Below, in pieces: positions 22,900 to 34,500 of a stretch of 64,000 nt of DNA; position 1 is the stretch's first letter, and every line of letters begins with the position of its first letter. The DNA is from Dactylellina haptotyla (taxonomy: Eukaryota > Ascomycota > Orbiliomycetes > Orbiliales > Orbiliaceae). The translations under genes and the position numbers were made by a program. A model generated the notes under the pieces. That model made no database searches and was not told the origin of the DNA. It saw only the letters and a program-made list of their open reading frames with translations. The DNA is taken from contig CM062379.1 of NCBI GenBank assembly GCA_031310005.1, positions 3,534,001 to 3,598,000 of the forward strand. Reading direction: 5' to 3'.

Positions 22900-23853
22900 G
22901 GTAAGCGACGTAGACTCGATTATCTTGTTCGGAGAATGTTGGGCGCTACGACATGATGCATCAACCGCTGCTGCGAGATGATACAAGGGAAGCTAAGGGC
23001 GACGCGACAGCTTCTGGTTCGAGGGACCACTTGTGTTGCGCTCAACGTCACCCGCCAACAGAAACGCTCGAAACCACACTTTGGCAGCGTGGCTCGGCAA
23101 CCTCCCAGAGAGAACCGCGGATATGCCACGATGCCTGCACACAGGCTAATTTGGTTCACAAATGCAAGGCATTGTTCGTGTTCACGGTGACGGTACTTTC
23201 ATGTTTAACTCAAAGATACCTACTATATCTGGCGGCCCTCGACACGACGTAGAACTTCAGCTACCCTTGCAAATGTAAGTAAGATTGCCTTAATGCACCA
23301 AACTAGCATGAGCTTCCAGAAATCAACAAGTTAACATCGGTCTCACATATCATCTAGTGTATGTTCGCTGCTAGTGCCAAGGCATCCGACCTAAGTGGCG
23401 GTAAATTTTACTCCGCAAAGCTATAATAGCTGAGCCTGCACTTATTCGATTCTCGGTCATCTGCCACGATGTGGGGCAACTGGAGCTAGGCAAAGGTGGA
23501 TAAGCTGGAGAGCTGTGATTGCCAATGCATGAGCAGATAGATACTCATGCAAAGGTGTTCACAATACCCCAAGCCAATATTAATCAACGAGGCCAAATCG
23601 AGTATCGCAGCCGGATCCGCGGAAGCACTAACGGTTGCTGTCAAATGTTGGCATGATTCGCCGACGAGCTTCGCACGGGCGTTCCGGCTTAGCTTAGGTT
23701 AAAGCTTAAATTACAACATCACAAGCAACATGCAACAAAAATTCAATCCCACAATCGATGCCATCCAGAATTTATCGGTATTTATCTAACATTTGGGTTT
23801 GGTACAGATATACATGATGTAGACGCATACACACACACCACTAGCTACTAGAT
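22900..23853. other. Intergenic region between VPS16 and cutinase
   Basis: About 950 bases with the VPS16 promoter on the left and the cutinase 3' end on the right. A short CA run lies near 23829-23839. Open frames at 22953-23252 (+) and 22920-23159 (-) look like chance overlaps. Nothing else recognised. Confidence 0.5.
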
Positions 23854-24754
23854 TTAGATACCAACAGTGGTTGAAGGTGGAAGCGGTGTACCTCTAAAGG
23901 CACTCACAATGAAATTGGTGGCCCGGTTGATCCACTCAGGCCTTCCATACACGAGATGCCAAAATTCGCAGTTGCCAGTGTCGCAAACCTACAGGAGACA
24001 TATCAGATCTAGACTTTTATAAGAAACGGATATTGTAAATGTAAACCTACCAGATCACCCTTTGCGCAACTCTCCAGAACCTTTGAGCGCAAAGCCAATG
24101 GGAAGCGATCTCCCAAAATTCCAAGTCGCAAGTTTGGATCACCAAACATGCAGAGCGCCGAGATCTTCGGATATAGGCTGATGGGAAGCTCGGCTACGGC
24201 TTGGTGCATTATGCTAGCTCCCTGAGAATATCCAACTAGAGCGAACTTCTGAGTTGGGCATCTGAGACTCTGGCTAATCAATCGGTTGATAATATCAAGT
24301 CGACCTTGAAGACCACCACCAAGAACATCGATGCTTGCGGGGTACTGTGCAGTTTTATGTGTTAATGTTTTCTTCATAATATCTCAATGTAGCAGATAAC
24401 AGGAATTCTACTCACTTGCACTGGATATCCTCTTGCACCTGACAAGACTTGGGTGACATTACCGACGAGGTTATCACCAACGATGATACCGAATTTACCT
24501 GGTTCGCTGGTTCCACGAGCTAATAAAATAGTCAGTATCTAAAGGCAACCGCAGGACATTATATCCTATCAGCCAAACTTACCAACTAAAATCTCGTAAG
24601 CGGAACATCCTCCAGGAATATCAGCGGGATTGGTTGGAACAGGTTCTCCAATTGAAATAGTATTTGATGGAACTGGGGGACATGTAGTAGCTTGAGCGAG
24701 TACCATTGAGGCACAGCTGATTATAAAAAGAGAAAGTGCAAATATCTTAGTCAT
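23854..24754 (-). CDS. Secreted cutinase-like esterase (CE5 family)
   Basis: Four exons on the minus strand: 24754-24583, 24519-24416, 24344-24051 and 23988-23854, 234 aa. A signal peptide (MTKIFALSLFIISC, cleaved near VLAQA) makes it a secreted protein. The alpha/beta-hydrolase core shows ILVARGTSEPGKFG, then FALVGYSQGASIM with the nucleophile Ser, ESCAKGDLVC with the catalytic Asp, and NCEFWHLVYG with the catalytic His: the complete cutinase/acetylxylan esterase triad with the expected cysteines. The intron before the last exon falls between Leu and Val of GDLVC. Likely substrates are cutin, acetylated xylan or similar esters; which one cannot be said. A TATA-like box lies about 113 bases upstream. 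A 4.3 kb gene-poor stretch lies upstream. Start chosen at the first ATG; the codon before it in frame is not a start. Confidence 0.93.
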
Positions 24755-27700
24755 TTTGAACACAAGACACCTGGTTCTATGAAATTTCTTCTTGTTTGGT
24801 ATGAAAGATTTTTGGTATACTGAATTCTTTGTACTATCTTACATTCATAAGTGGTATAATCACAGCTTTATATAGCCACATCAACTACGTTTTCGCGATA
24901 ACTAAACACGGCGCAACCTACTATCGAACCGAGGATATTTCATGATGAATTTTTGAAGTTCTCCAACATAATCTCTGACTCGGTGAAAGGAATCAAGAAT
25001 TGGCACCGAAACCACCGATACTCCCGTCAATTTCCCAGTCCCGAGGAATAGCGTCCCGCTACCCCGTGGGGTAGATCAGATGTCATGCAGGAACCTTTGG
25101 ACGGGTTTCGCCTGGTATGTACCTATCTCAGCCGGTTGGGGATCGCATACGGGTGGACCCATTTCGGTTTTCCGAGTCTATGTAAATCCTCCATTGAATA
25201 TGTACCTTTACATCATATACGCATCGTTAGAAAGCTTGAAATTGAACGCTAGGAAGATTATATTGGGACAGGAACGGGTTACCTCGGTTAGTATTCAACC
25301 GTTTAATCTTGAATATATTAATGTCCAAAATTAATTTATTTCAACACAGGGATCAGTAAATAAAGATTTTATACATGACAGAGTATATACAACCCGATCA
25401 TGGTATAACGTGTACTCGAGTTCGCGACTACTGCTAGAATATTCTGACGGAGAGAAACAACCGAGGTAGTTTGGTATATGTTGCTAATGCTCCCCATAGT
25501 TTTCAACCGTACCTCAGCAGAGTTGTTCCTTACGAATACAGAACCGAGTCAAGGATTAGGAAAAATCAATGATATAGGCAGCAAGTAGTTACTTCGTGGT
25601 TACCCGAAATTTTGCACATTTTTTCCAAATGTTTGAAATGAAGGGTTCCCTAAACTACCTACAAACACATCAGTACAGAACACCAGGAATATTTCACAGA
25701 TTAGAGTTGTAGCATATCGCTACTAGCCGACTTCCCCCTCAATGCAGAATAGACCCAGGTTTATTAAGCGCAGTAAGTAGGATAACACCATACTGCCATT
25801 CTTCAATACCAAAGACAGCGGCTATAAAAAAGTCAATCGCAAGCCATCAGACACAAGATGAGTTCGAACGCTTGAGCTGCAGGCAAGGTGGACGTGTTCC
25901 TCGACCTCCCGAGCTTCTTGCCAGATCGAGAATCTCACATCTTATGAAGTGAGATCCCTGGAATAGTTGTCCCCGAAATGGTGCCACTGAGACACAAGGA
26001 GTGCTGCAACTCGATTCTGATCGAGCTCTAGAGCTCAACTACCATACAGAATGCTTGTGTTAGGTATATTCCGATTTTGATTGATTGATTTCCGATTAGC
26101 TATCTGACTTCAAAAGCAAGCCACTCAAGTCGGATAACGGCACAACTTTTCTTGTGCAACGTTACTTCTCTTCTCAAGCCAAGCCTTTGAGTACTTTCGG
26201 GACTAATGCGTCGCGTAATGTCCACAGCTTTGTAGGAGGGTTGAGTAGATACTGCAGTTTGACACCATGAAGATGTAGACATGCATAGAAGAAATGCATT
26301 GGATTCTTGGGTGCTCCGAAAGAAAAGAAATTTACCAAGTCGACCTTCCAAATCGACTATTACTTCGTCTATAGAGACCGAAAGAAGGTAACGCCGAATC
26401 TTCTAAATGAGACGTACCCTGAGCAACGGCAGGGACCCCAAAAAAAACATCGGATCATGGATCGATATCTCTGCAGCGTTCTTTTTTTCTTCTGCTTGTA
26501 CAACTGTTTGGGGGTCCCGCCTGCTTCCCGTCAGAATTGCTAAGGTGGGCTGTGGCCGGCCCCACCATGAGGTGTTGCTGGCCTTCTTCTGCATGAAGAG
26601 CTTTCAATAGAAGGATCTTTTGGAGAGGAATTCGAAGGGGTAAAAGAAAAATCTTCAACTGGATGCTTCACGCAGCTGCATCTCGCGAGCTCAAGATCAC
26701 TCTGAACTTGTCCGTGGGGCATGGGCATCTCCTAGCTCCCTTGCGCTTGCATTTTTGAACTACCTCCACGTTCCAGCTCCGTGGGTTTCGCATTCATCTC
26801 CTCCCACTATCCACAAAGCTGCATTGACGAACGTGGGGAACCTTGAGGTTTTGCAGAGCGTGGACAGTACGAACGCCATTCGACAAATTCAGAAGCTGCA
26901 GGGATATATTTTTTTGCTCTTCAATCCTCTCTTTCGAAAAAAAAAATTGCCGTTTAATGTTTGCAAAGGGAAAAAAAGAGAGTGCTGCGTCGAAGACGAA
27001 ACCCCCACTTTTCCTTTTTGGTTGACAAGGTCAGTCAAGATGTTTCTCGCTTCGTGTGGGCATTCCTTATTCCTTCTGGTCGCCAACAGTCAAGCTTCCA
27101 TATCAAACATTGACAGGCATCTGACCTCAAACATCGATGAACAGAGGAAGACGAGCCAAGAAGAAGAAACTTGACTACCATGGATGTAGAATCAAGTCCC
27201 CAGATCCTTACCATGTTTGGGCGGTTGTTGCTGGGACCTAAAAATCTGATTCCATAGTGAGTGAATACGAACGGTCCATACTGGAGGTCCACTGGCCAAC
27301 AGGAAAGCCACTGTCTTACCTGACACCGTTCGCATTCGGAGATGCCCCGAGAACCGCTGGGCTATCTTGATCGAAGCGACTGGCTATATCTCTACCTATT
27401 GTAGGTGCATGAGAACAAGGGTACTGGATTTCCTGAGAAAACCTGGCCAATTAGAAAGGAAAACTCCCCTCGCAATCCAGCTCTGTTACGTCGCTAATCA
27501 CTCGCGCTCGACGCCTGGTCCGCGAAATTTCAACCCGAGAATATTTACGGGGGGATACGCTTTTGTGAAGGAGTGGAAGTGGCCTAAGCGGGAAGAATTA
27601 CAAAGTAATAGCGTCATTCCTTTGTATTACCGAGCCGACGCAGGAGGGTGGCAGGCATTGGTGGGACGACTGGGAAATTGTATCAAATCGCCAGCTTTAG

Positions 27701-29031
27701 TAATGCTAACAGAGCCAATGGAAGAAGAACAGATGGTGCGGGTTCTGCCTCGATGCTTGACCGTTTTTGTAAAAGAATCATGTGGACTATTTTCACTACT
27801 TTGAATAGGCAGAAATTTGGGCAATGGTACTTGGGGCCATATAGCTAGCTGCTCGAACAAGAAAACAAGCACAGTATTGTCCAACAGCAAACTCACAAAA
27901 TTCCCTCATAGACATGGAGGGATTGGAGAAAAAATAGAAATTTGCTAGATGGAAAAAATCTTGATACACTTTACTAAATGCTGGCATATATGGCATAAGA
28001 CTATCGTCGAATGCAATAATAGACACTGGTTGCGTGATATTATGGTCCTTGTTCAAAATATTGAGTGTCGGCGCGCGTCAGGTCTCTACGGCTAAAGAAC
28101 TGAAACGGGCTTTTGAGTAATAATAGTTTGGTTAAAATTTTGGTTAAATTGATATTTTTGCCAACGAGTGCAGCTGCGCGGGCGGATTTGTTAGTCTATA
28201 AACATGAATTGATAATAACAACTAAAATTTTCGATATCAACATTGAGCGACTGGTATGGCTGTCAAAAGGAGCGAAATACCAGGATTGAAGAGCAGGATA
28301 ATCAGATCGGTCAAGAAGGAAAACAAATCAAACTGGAAATTTCAAGCAAAATAGGGTCTTTTTTTTGTGATCTTTTTGTTTCTTTCTGCAAAATATAATA
28401 GATCTGAAGCAAGAACGATTTGTTGAAAACGCAGTTGTGTACCACCGAATACCTCTCCCCTCCTAGCCCTGATAAAAAAAAAAACGACGACCAAATTATT
28501 ACTACAAGGAGTATATACGCCGCCCAGTAACACAACGTAAATGACATCCAAGGGCCAGAAACCTAAACGAGGGGCAATTAAAACAATTGACGAGAAGAAA
28601 CGCATTGCTTTGAGCGAAGATTGTAATCAAAAACTAATCTGTAGAAGTGGAAATAATTGGCTCGACCCAAGTTGAGAAGGACTGAAGAAACAAAAGCAGT
28701 GCTCATAATACAGTGCTGAAGCTGTAAAAAAAACAAATTAAAAAAGTGTATTATAAGATTAAGGTGTATCATTAAGAGAGGTATCGGTGTCGCCGTGAGG
28801 CTAAATGAAATCTTTTTGAAAAACAAATGCAAATTCGTAACAGCGTGAGACGTGATAGAAAAGGAAATAGTCGTAACTTCGTCACCGTTTTTTTTTGAAC
28901 CCACCCAGGCGAAAAAACAAAAACTGCAAATATTCTGACAAGAGAAGGAAAAGTTTTCGAAACTGAAATTAAAATGGTGTAAAATATTATATGCGGAAAC
29001 GGAATACGGGGCAAAGAAGCAGTAGTCGATT
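24755..29031. other. 4.3 kb gene-poor region upstream of the cutinase
   Basis: No recognisable gene on either strand. The longest open frames (26755-27174 +, 27367-27804 +, 28578-29063 -) have no domain signatures, no clear splice continuation and poor amino-acid composition. The right end (about 28.3-29.0 kb) is the AT-rich 3' flank of the transcription-factor gene. Runs of A or T occur at 26441-26450, 26935-26947 and 28480-28490. No terminal inverted repeats or transposase motifs were seen. Confidence 0.5.
24867..24874 (-). promoter_or_regulatory. TATA box of the cutinase gene
   Basis: TATATAAA on the minus strand about 113 bases upstream of the cutinase ATG, followed by a short leader. 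The spacing suits a strongly regulated fungal promoter. Confidence 0.5.
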
Positions 29032-31524
29032 TTAGTGTTCGACGGCGACATCCATGTCGTCATAGTCTGCTGCCGGTGAACAGACTTCAGGTGTGGTGGA
29101 AGTAGTACTGGTAGATGTCATAGAGCCAGTCTCGTCGTCGTCATAGAGAGTCTGAGAGAGAAGGTCAAAGGCTTCGCCAATGACACGGGTAACACCCCAG
29201 ACAACAACCTCTGCAAGCATACCTCCCCAAATACGAGAGACAGCAACGCTGAGTCTAGATCCGCATTCAACGGAGTCCTCATCAAAGAGATCCCGGATCT
29301 TCTCAAGCATTGCAGCTTCTTCCCTATTTGGAGGGCAAGTGGCACTTTCCTGCTCGAGGCGGTTGAGCCAGAGCGTAAGGATAAGCATCAAGTCAAAACC
29401 GAACAGAATGTGTTCAGGGCTCCAGTTGAGCGCTGATGATTTGGCAAAGAGCCTAATACCCATGAGAGCCGGTATCTGGAAACATTCAAAGCACAGCTGG
29501 ATGACCTTCGTCATAGCTGGTGAACGAGGAATCAAGTTACGGGCGGGTTTCATGGTACTAGCCACCTCCTCCGGTACGTGATACCGAAGAGCCTCCTGAA
29601 TGCTCATGAAGTCGACTTCAAGTCGAGCGCAAGTGGCTCGATACATCGCCATAGCATTGAACAATAGAGGAGGCCCTCGTTGCGGAGCGTTCAGGGAAAC
29701 TATCATCGTCTCCGATGTACAGTAGTCCACTGACTTTTGCCATGTCTCAAGCGCAGAATGCAGCTTATCTTTGTACTCAGCGACAAGGTTGCTGAGACTG
29801 TCGGGTGTTCGCTTGATCTGCCAAACCTCGAGGAAAAGAGCGTTGATCATGATTCTAGCACCAAACGCGCTGTATCGCGGGATCTCTCCCTTGAACAGGC
29901 AGTTGTGAGCCTCCTTGAAAGAAGGAGTGGGGCTGGTGGCAAATTGTTCTCTCCAAGCGTGTTCATCAGAGTAGTCAAGATTCCAGAGAGACTCTGAGCA
30001 AGGAAGAGAAAGCGATTCAAGCTCGTTGTTGCAGATTGCAGGCGTGTGGTTGAAAGTCATGGTCAAGAGGCCGAAGAACGTATAGACGGAGAAGAAAGTA
30101 CGTTTGGCACCTTCTTCTTCGATCCAGTCTTCAACAGAAGGTATTTCAGAACCTCGCTGATCTCGCTTGTGTTGGAGTTCGTAGCGACCCCCTGATACCA
30201 TGTTGACAAGGAGACCTTTGACGGAGCATGCCCACTCCAAACCGGAAGCATCGCCGCTCCAGCTGGCAAAAATCATGTTCAAAAGTGTGGTTTGGGTATT
30301 CCACAAAGGACAGTTTCTTGAGCTGAAACGTTGATCCCGGCTCAAGGCGTTGGTAGCAAGGATCTTGGAAGCAACGTGAAGCATGCATCCCTGCTCTCTC
30401 TCAAAAGTGTAGAGGGCACCAATAGAAAGAACAGCCAAAAGCAATGGAGAAGAAACTCGGCTCGGTCTGAATGTGGCTGGGTGAAGAAAAGGGAAATGAT
30501 GGTGGAACAGATTGAAGTATGCAGAGAGATATCGGTTCAAGGCACTTTTACTTGGAAGCTTGAAGCTATTCGAAACGGTACCTTCAATATCAATGTCTCT
30601 GATATTGGTGAGTATTTGAGCCCTTTCTTCATCCGAGGAGACCTGGGGAGGCGCGAGTGGCGAACATGCGGAATTGCTCGAAGATGACTGTACAGATTCT
30701 GGGTATTGACCAGCAGATGTGTATGATGGATAAGGAGATACGGATCTTGGTGCTGGAACCGAGCTATGGTACGTTTTGGAAACAGAGGATGTCCGGCCTG
30801 GAGAAAGATGTGAGCTGGTAACAGACTCAGGTTGGTTTTCAGAATCCCAGTTGGAGTACGAAGTCTGACTCGCAGACCTCATGATAGGTTCACAATCGCT
30901 TGGAGTTGCTGGGCTCTCCCATGGAACGTGAGCCAGAGATGGATAAGGGGCACGGTCGAAGACTGGTAGATCTGGGTGGGCAACCATGGCAAGTTTCTCT
31001 TCCATCATGGATTCTTCTTGTCGAACAAGGATAGCATTGGCAGCGTGGTGAAGCTCAGTGATAAGAGCGGCGGCTTGTTCAAGATCATCGTTGTTCTCAA
31101 GATGTTCCAAGGTAGCGGGTTCGAGAGCGATTCTGGTTTTCTTTGCCGGAGGGGCTTGGGCAGTTGTGGCTTTACTATTTGGCTTTCTCTTTCCTTCGCT
31201 GGTGAGGGGAACACCACCATCCTTTGCATGGACAGTCCGATCATGTCGGAGTAACAAATCTCTTCTTACAAAAGTACTTCTACACTTAAGGCATTTGAAA
31301 GGTCTTTCTTTGGTATCTAAAGGGAAGGAGTGTTAGCTGGGCGATCAGAAAAGGAAGAGAGAGAAAATTTCCGTTCAAGGATTAGAGCGCGGGTTAAACT
31401 TACGAGATCGCTCATGTCTACTTCTGTGCTCTGACCTGCTAAAGGCACGAGCACAGTAGGCGCACTTGTATTTACGCTCCTGAACCAAATTGGTCCGTCG
31501 GGATTGTGCTTGTGTTCCAGTCAT
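29032..31524 (-). CDS. C2H2 zinc-finger plus Fungal_trans domain transcription factor
   Basis: Two exons, 31524-31404 and 31316-29032, 801 aa. Two C2H2 fingers sit at the N-terminus: C21/C24/H37/H41 in YKCAYCARAFSRSEH..., and C49/C52/H65/H70 in FKCLKCRSTFVRRD.... The intron splits the linker His (RSHTKERPF after splicing). Next are a Pro/Ser/Ala-rich, Lys-basic stretch and a Ser-rich linker, then the fungal-specific transcription factor region (from about 245): KSALNRYLSAYFNLFHHHFP and FLHPATFRPSRVSSPLLLAV, then GGRYELQHKRDQRG and LWNLDYSDEHAWREQF. The C-terminus is Thr/Ser/Asp-rich and acidic. This architecture marks DNA-binding regulators of metabolism or development in filamentous ascomycetes; the target genes are unknown. 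It stands alone in a gene-poor region with C/T-rich sequence far upstream, suggesting a long regulated promoter or leader. Confidence 0.93.
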
Positions 31525-34500
31525 TGTGTAAGTTGTATTAAAAAATACTTCTAACTACAGATCCCGGAAAGGATGTAGAGAGACAGGACGGATGTTGAAA
31601 TCGTCGGGTGAAATGTTAGTCGAAATTATGGCGTGCGGTGTGTTAGAAGTGTCGCTATTGCATTCCTCTTTTCCCTCGCGTCAAGGTTCGATTTTATCGA
31701 CACGGTTACGGTTTGGTCGGATAAGACACCACAACTGTAGGCGACAAGCGAATATGCGGTCGTCCGTGTGGGTATATATTCAACGTCGGTAGTTACAATG
31801 TATATATATATGTATGGCCGACAAAGAGGTCCAATATATACTGGACTGGTATAAAATATTACTGTTAAGAACGTGGGGTAGACGATGAAAAAGGGGGAGG
31901 GGATTAAAAATTTGAGAAAAGAAGAAAGAGGGCAAAGCAAGAAACGAATGGAGGGGAGATGAGGAGGGATATGAAGCTTTTCCACCGGGCTGGAAAAGAA
32001 TAATAATAAACAGAAAAGAGAAAGAAAAGAGGGATGGAGGGGTGATTTGGGGGGGTTAAAGAAAGATGAAAGGAGTAAGGAGGAGGAGGGAAGAGAAGGG
32101 GGCGAGGAGGATGGCGAAGGGAGGAAGGAAGAAAGGGGTATCGCCCTCTTTTTCTGGGGATTCAGAACCTCTGGTCCATTCGCACGTTCAGGTTGCTGGG
32201 CGCGGGCGGTGTATGTACCCGCAATGGTGTGGGATGGACTTGGTGGCTATATGAGGATCGCACATACCCACCACGGTCCTGGCCAGTCCTGTCCTGGCTG
32301 CGAGCGAACGAACGAACCTCCTCCACCGCTGACTGGACTGATACGTATGTACTTGCTTCCCCAGCGCGCTCGCTGCATGTACCCAAGTAATGCAAAGAAT
32401 GGGCGCCAGAATCACAGCCAGCGAATGAACCCTGGAGGGGATACCCTCCCTCTCCCACCTGAGACTCTGAGACCCGGCTTGGGGTGTGGGCGGGCAGCGG
32501 AGGAAGGAAAAGCTTTCTCCCCTCGCTGTCGTATTAGTAACCGCCGCTTCTCTTCTTCAGATTTCGGGTACAAGACAGAGACATCAGCAGGCAGGCGGAA
32601 ATTCTGGACTGTGCTCTTCGCTATTGTTGAAATGCATCACAAGCATGCGGAGTGTTTTCGCCGGAAATTGTCCTTGCCCCTCGCACCCTCCGTGCTGCAT
32701 CAGACGGTTTTGTCGGACTCGACGGACGACGAGGTAGGTACCTTTTCGCCCTCAAACATTAGATTGCGCCTCACGAGACTCGATGCGTAGAGGAAGACAG
32801 ACTTACTACGTAAATGCACCTCTTTCCGTCTCAGTCCCTCTTTCGTGTCTACTGGACAGACACGCTAACCTCTGTCTGTCGATGCGCGACGAACCAACCG
32901 AGGGAAGGAGATGCACGGTACTCCGAAAAGTCCCTCCATCTCCACACCACCCACACCTCGACCCTGGTTGGTTTCCCAAGCACTCCTTGCACTGGAACTT
33001 CGAGAAACCAACAAGGCTGGTCTATAGACGGCCCACTCTTTTCTGGCTGCGGGGCTGGGGACGAGAAGCCGGGCCCAGGATTGACCGTTCATGTGCAGGT
33101 TTCAACTGGGAATAGTATTGAGAGAAAACTGGAGAGGGACGCTGCCACCATCTAGAAGCGGCCTAGTGTCATTTCCACCACACACATGCTCATACAATTT
33201 GACATTCAGCCAAACCTGAAAGGAAATTCGATTGCAAGGGCGAAATTCCTTCTGGGGAATCTGGTTCTAAAATCCGTCTATCGCAGCATGGTGGGAATCG
33301 ACGCAAACTTGTAGTGGTACTGCTGCGCAGCCGCCAAGGCGATTGTTGGGGCCAGCTTATATCTTTGATGGAGCGTGTCCGATGTAGATTGCAATCGCGG
33401 ACAAGCAACCCACCGCCGTTGATCCAGCGCCGGGCCTGTCCCTTCGAACCCCCCGGCCCCTTGATCTCATCGAACCGCCCAAACTCGCCTGACGATTCTG
33501 CGGGTGCGCAAATTTAACCAGACAGCTGGCAGACCGAAAGGTTTCGTTCGGGCATGATTCCGGTATGCGTGTGTCTCTCTGTGACAGTATTTTGATTAAA
33601 AAAAAAAATTCTTTTCTTCTCTCGCAGGCCCACTTTGATTGTTCTGCCTTTCGCTTTGAATATCCATTTGCAAAGTGTGGATAATAAGGAGCTTCCCATC
33701 GATGATTTGTACATGTATGTACTGCTTCAGCACGTTTGAACCTAGAGCATGCAGCAAAATTCATGCAAGTGAACAGAAAGTCGGCCAAGACCCGCCTCCT
33801 TACTGCTTTAGTGCAAGCTCTGTCTAACGCAAAGCCTGGTTGGGAGCATGATATCGATCACGCCGGTCGTCGCAAAGAGAAGAAAATCTTCTCATCGCTT
33901 CAGCAAGGTACAAATTTTCCAAGCTGGAGTCTACCGCACTAATGCCTAATATGGAAAGTCCGGGTCCAATAAAGCTAGCTCAAGCTAGCTGGAGCTGACA
34001 CTCGCCCTTGAAAATCACCACGTTTGAAAGTAGCACAGTTGCTTGCTTGAGAGCTTCAGGATTTCTAGCCTCTGCCCGACTCGCGGCAGCGGAAGCGGAA
34101 AAGCGGCGGTGGGCCGTTGAGACTTGGATCGAGGTTTCATCTCTGTGATGTGCTGCCATTTTTGCATTTCTCCTTGGCACCCTTTTACGCAGCTTAGATT
34201 GTACTGGTACTTCGAGATAATAATATATATCGACCATATACGAGGAACCCTGGCAGTCCCAGAATACCATACCACCTTTCTATAATTTATTTTTTGGCCT
34301 GTGCATCAAGTTGGAGGGTGAGATATCTCATACTCGTGGTGACAATACCCTATCAACTCGCGCAATGGCAAAAAAGGGTCGTCCTGATAACGACCTGTCG
34401 CAGGCAATTGTGCTATCCCGGCCTCGCCAATCTTGCTCTCGGTTTTCACCTCGAGAGATAACAGCTCAACTCATCTCTCTATCCTGATTGAGTGCACCTA

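Noticed and set aside
23011-23035. tRNA T-loop-like GGTTCGAGGG
   Set aside because: The flanking bases do not form a T-stem, and no anticodon or acceptor stem is found; no other tRNA-like T-loop in the window passed the same test.
26755-27804. Two plus-strand frames of 139 and 145 codons in the gene-poor region
   Set aside because: No domain features, no consistent splicing between them, equally long frames on the other strand.
32047-32790. 247-codon plus-strand frame
   Set aside because: Begins in the polypurine tract (Lys/Glu/Gly/Arg-rich by composition alone) and ends in mixed sequence without family features.
33975-33995. Short inverted/direct AGCTAGCT repeats
   Set aside because: Only 8 bases each and palindromic by themselves; too short for an element terminus.
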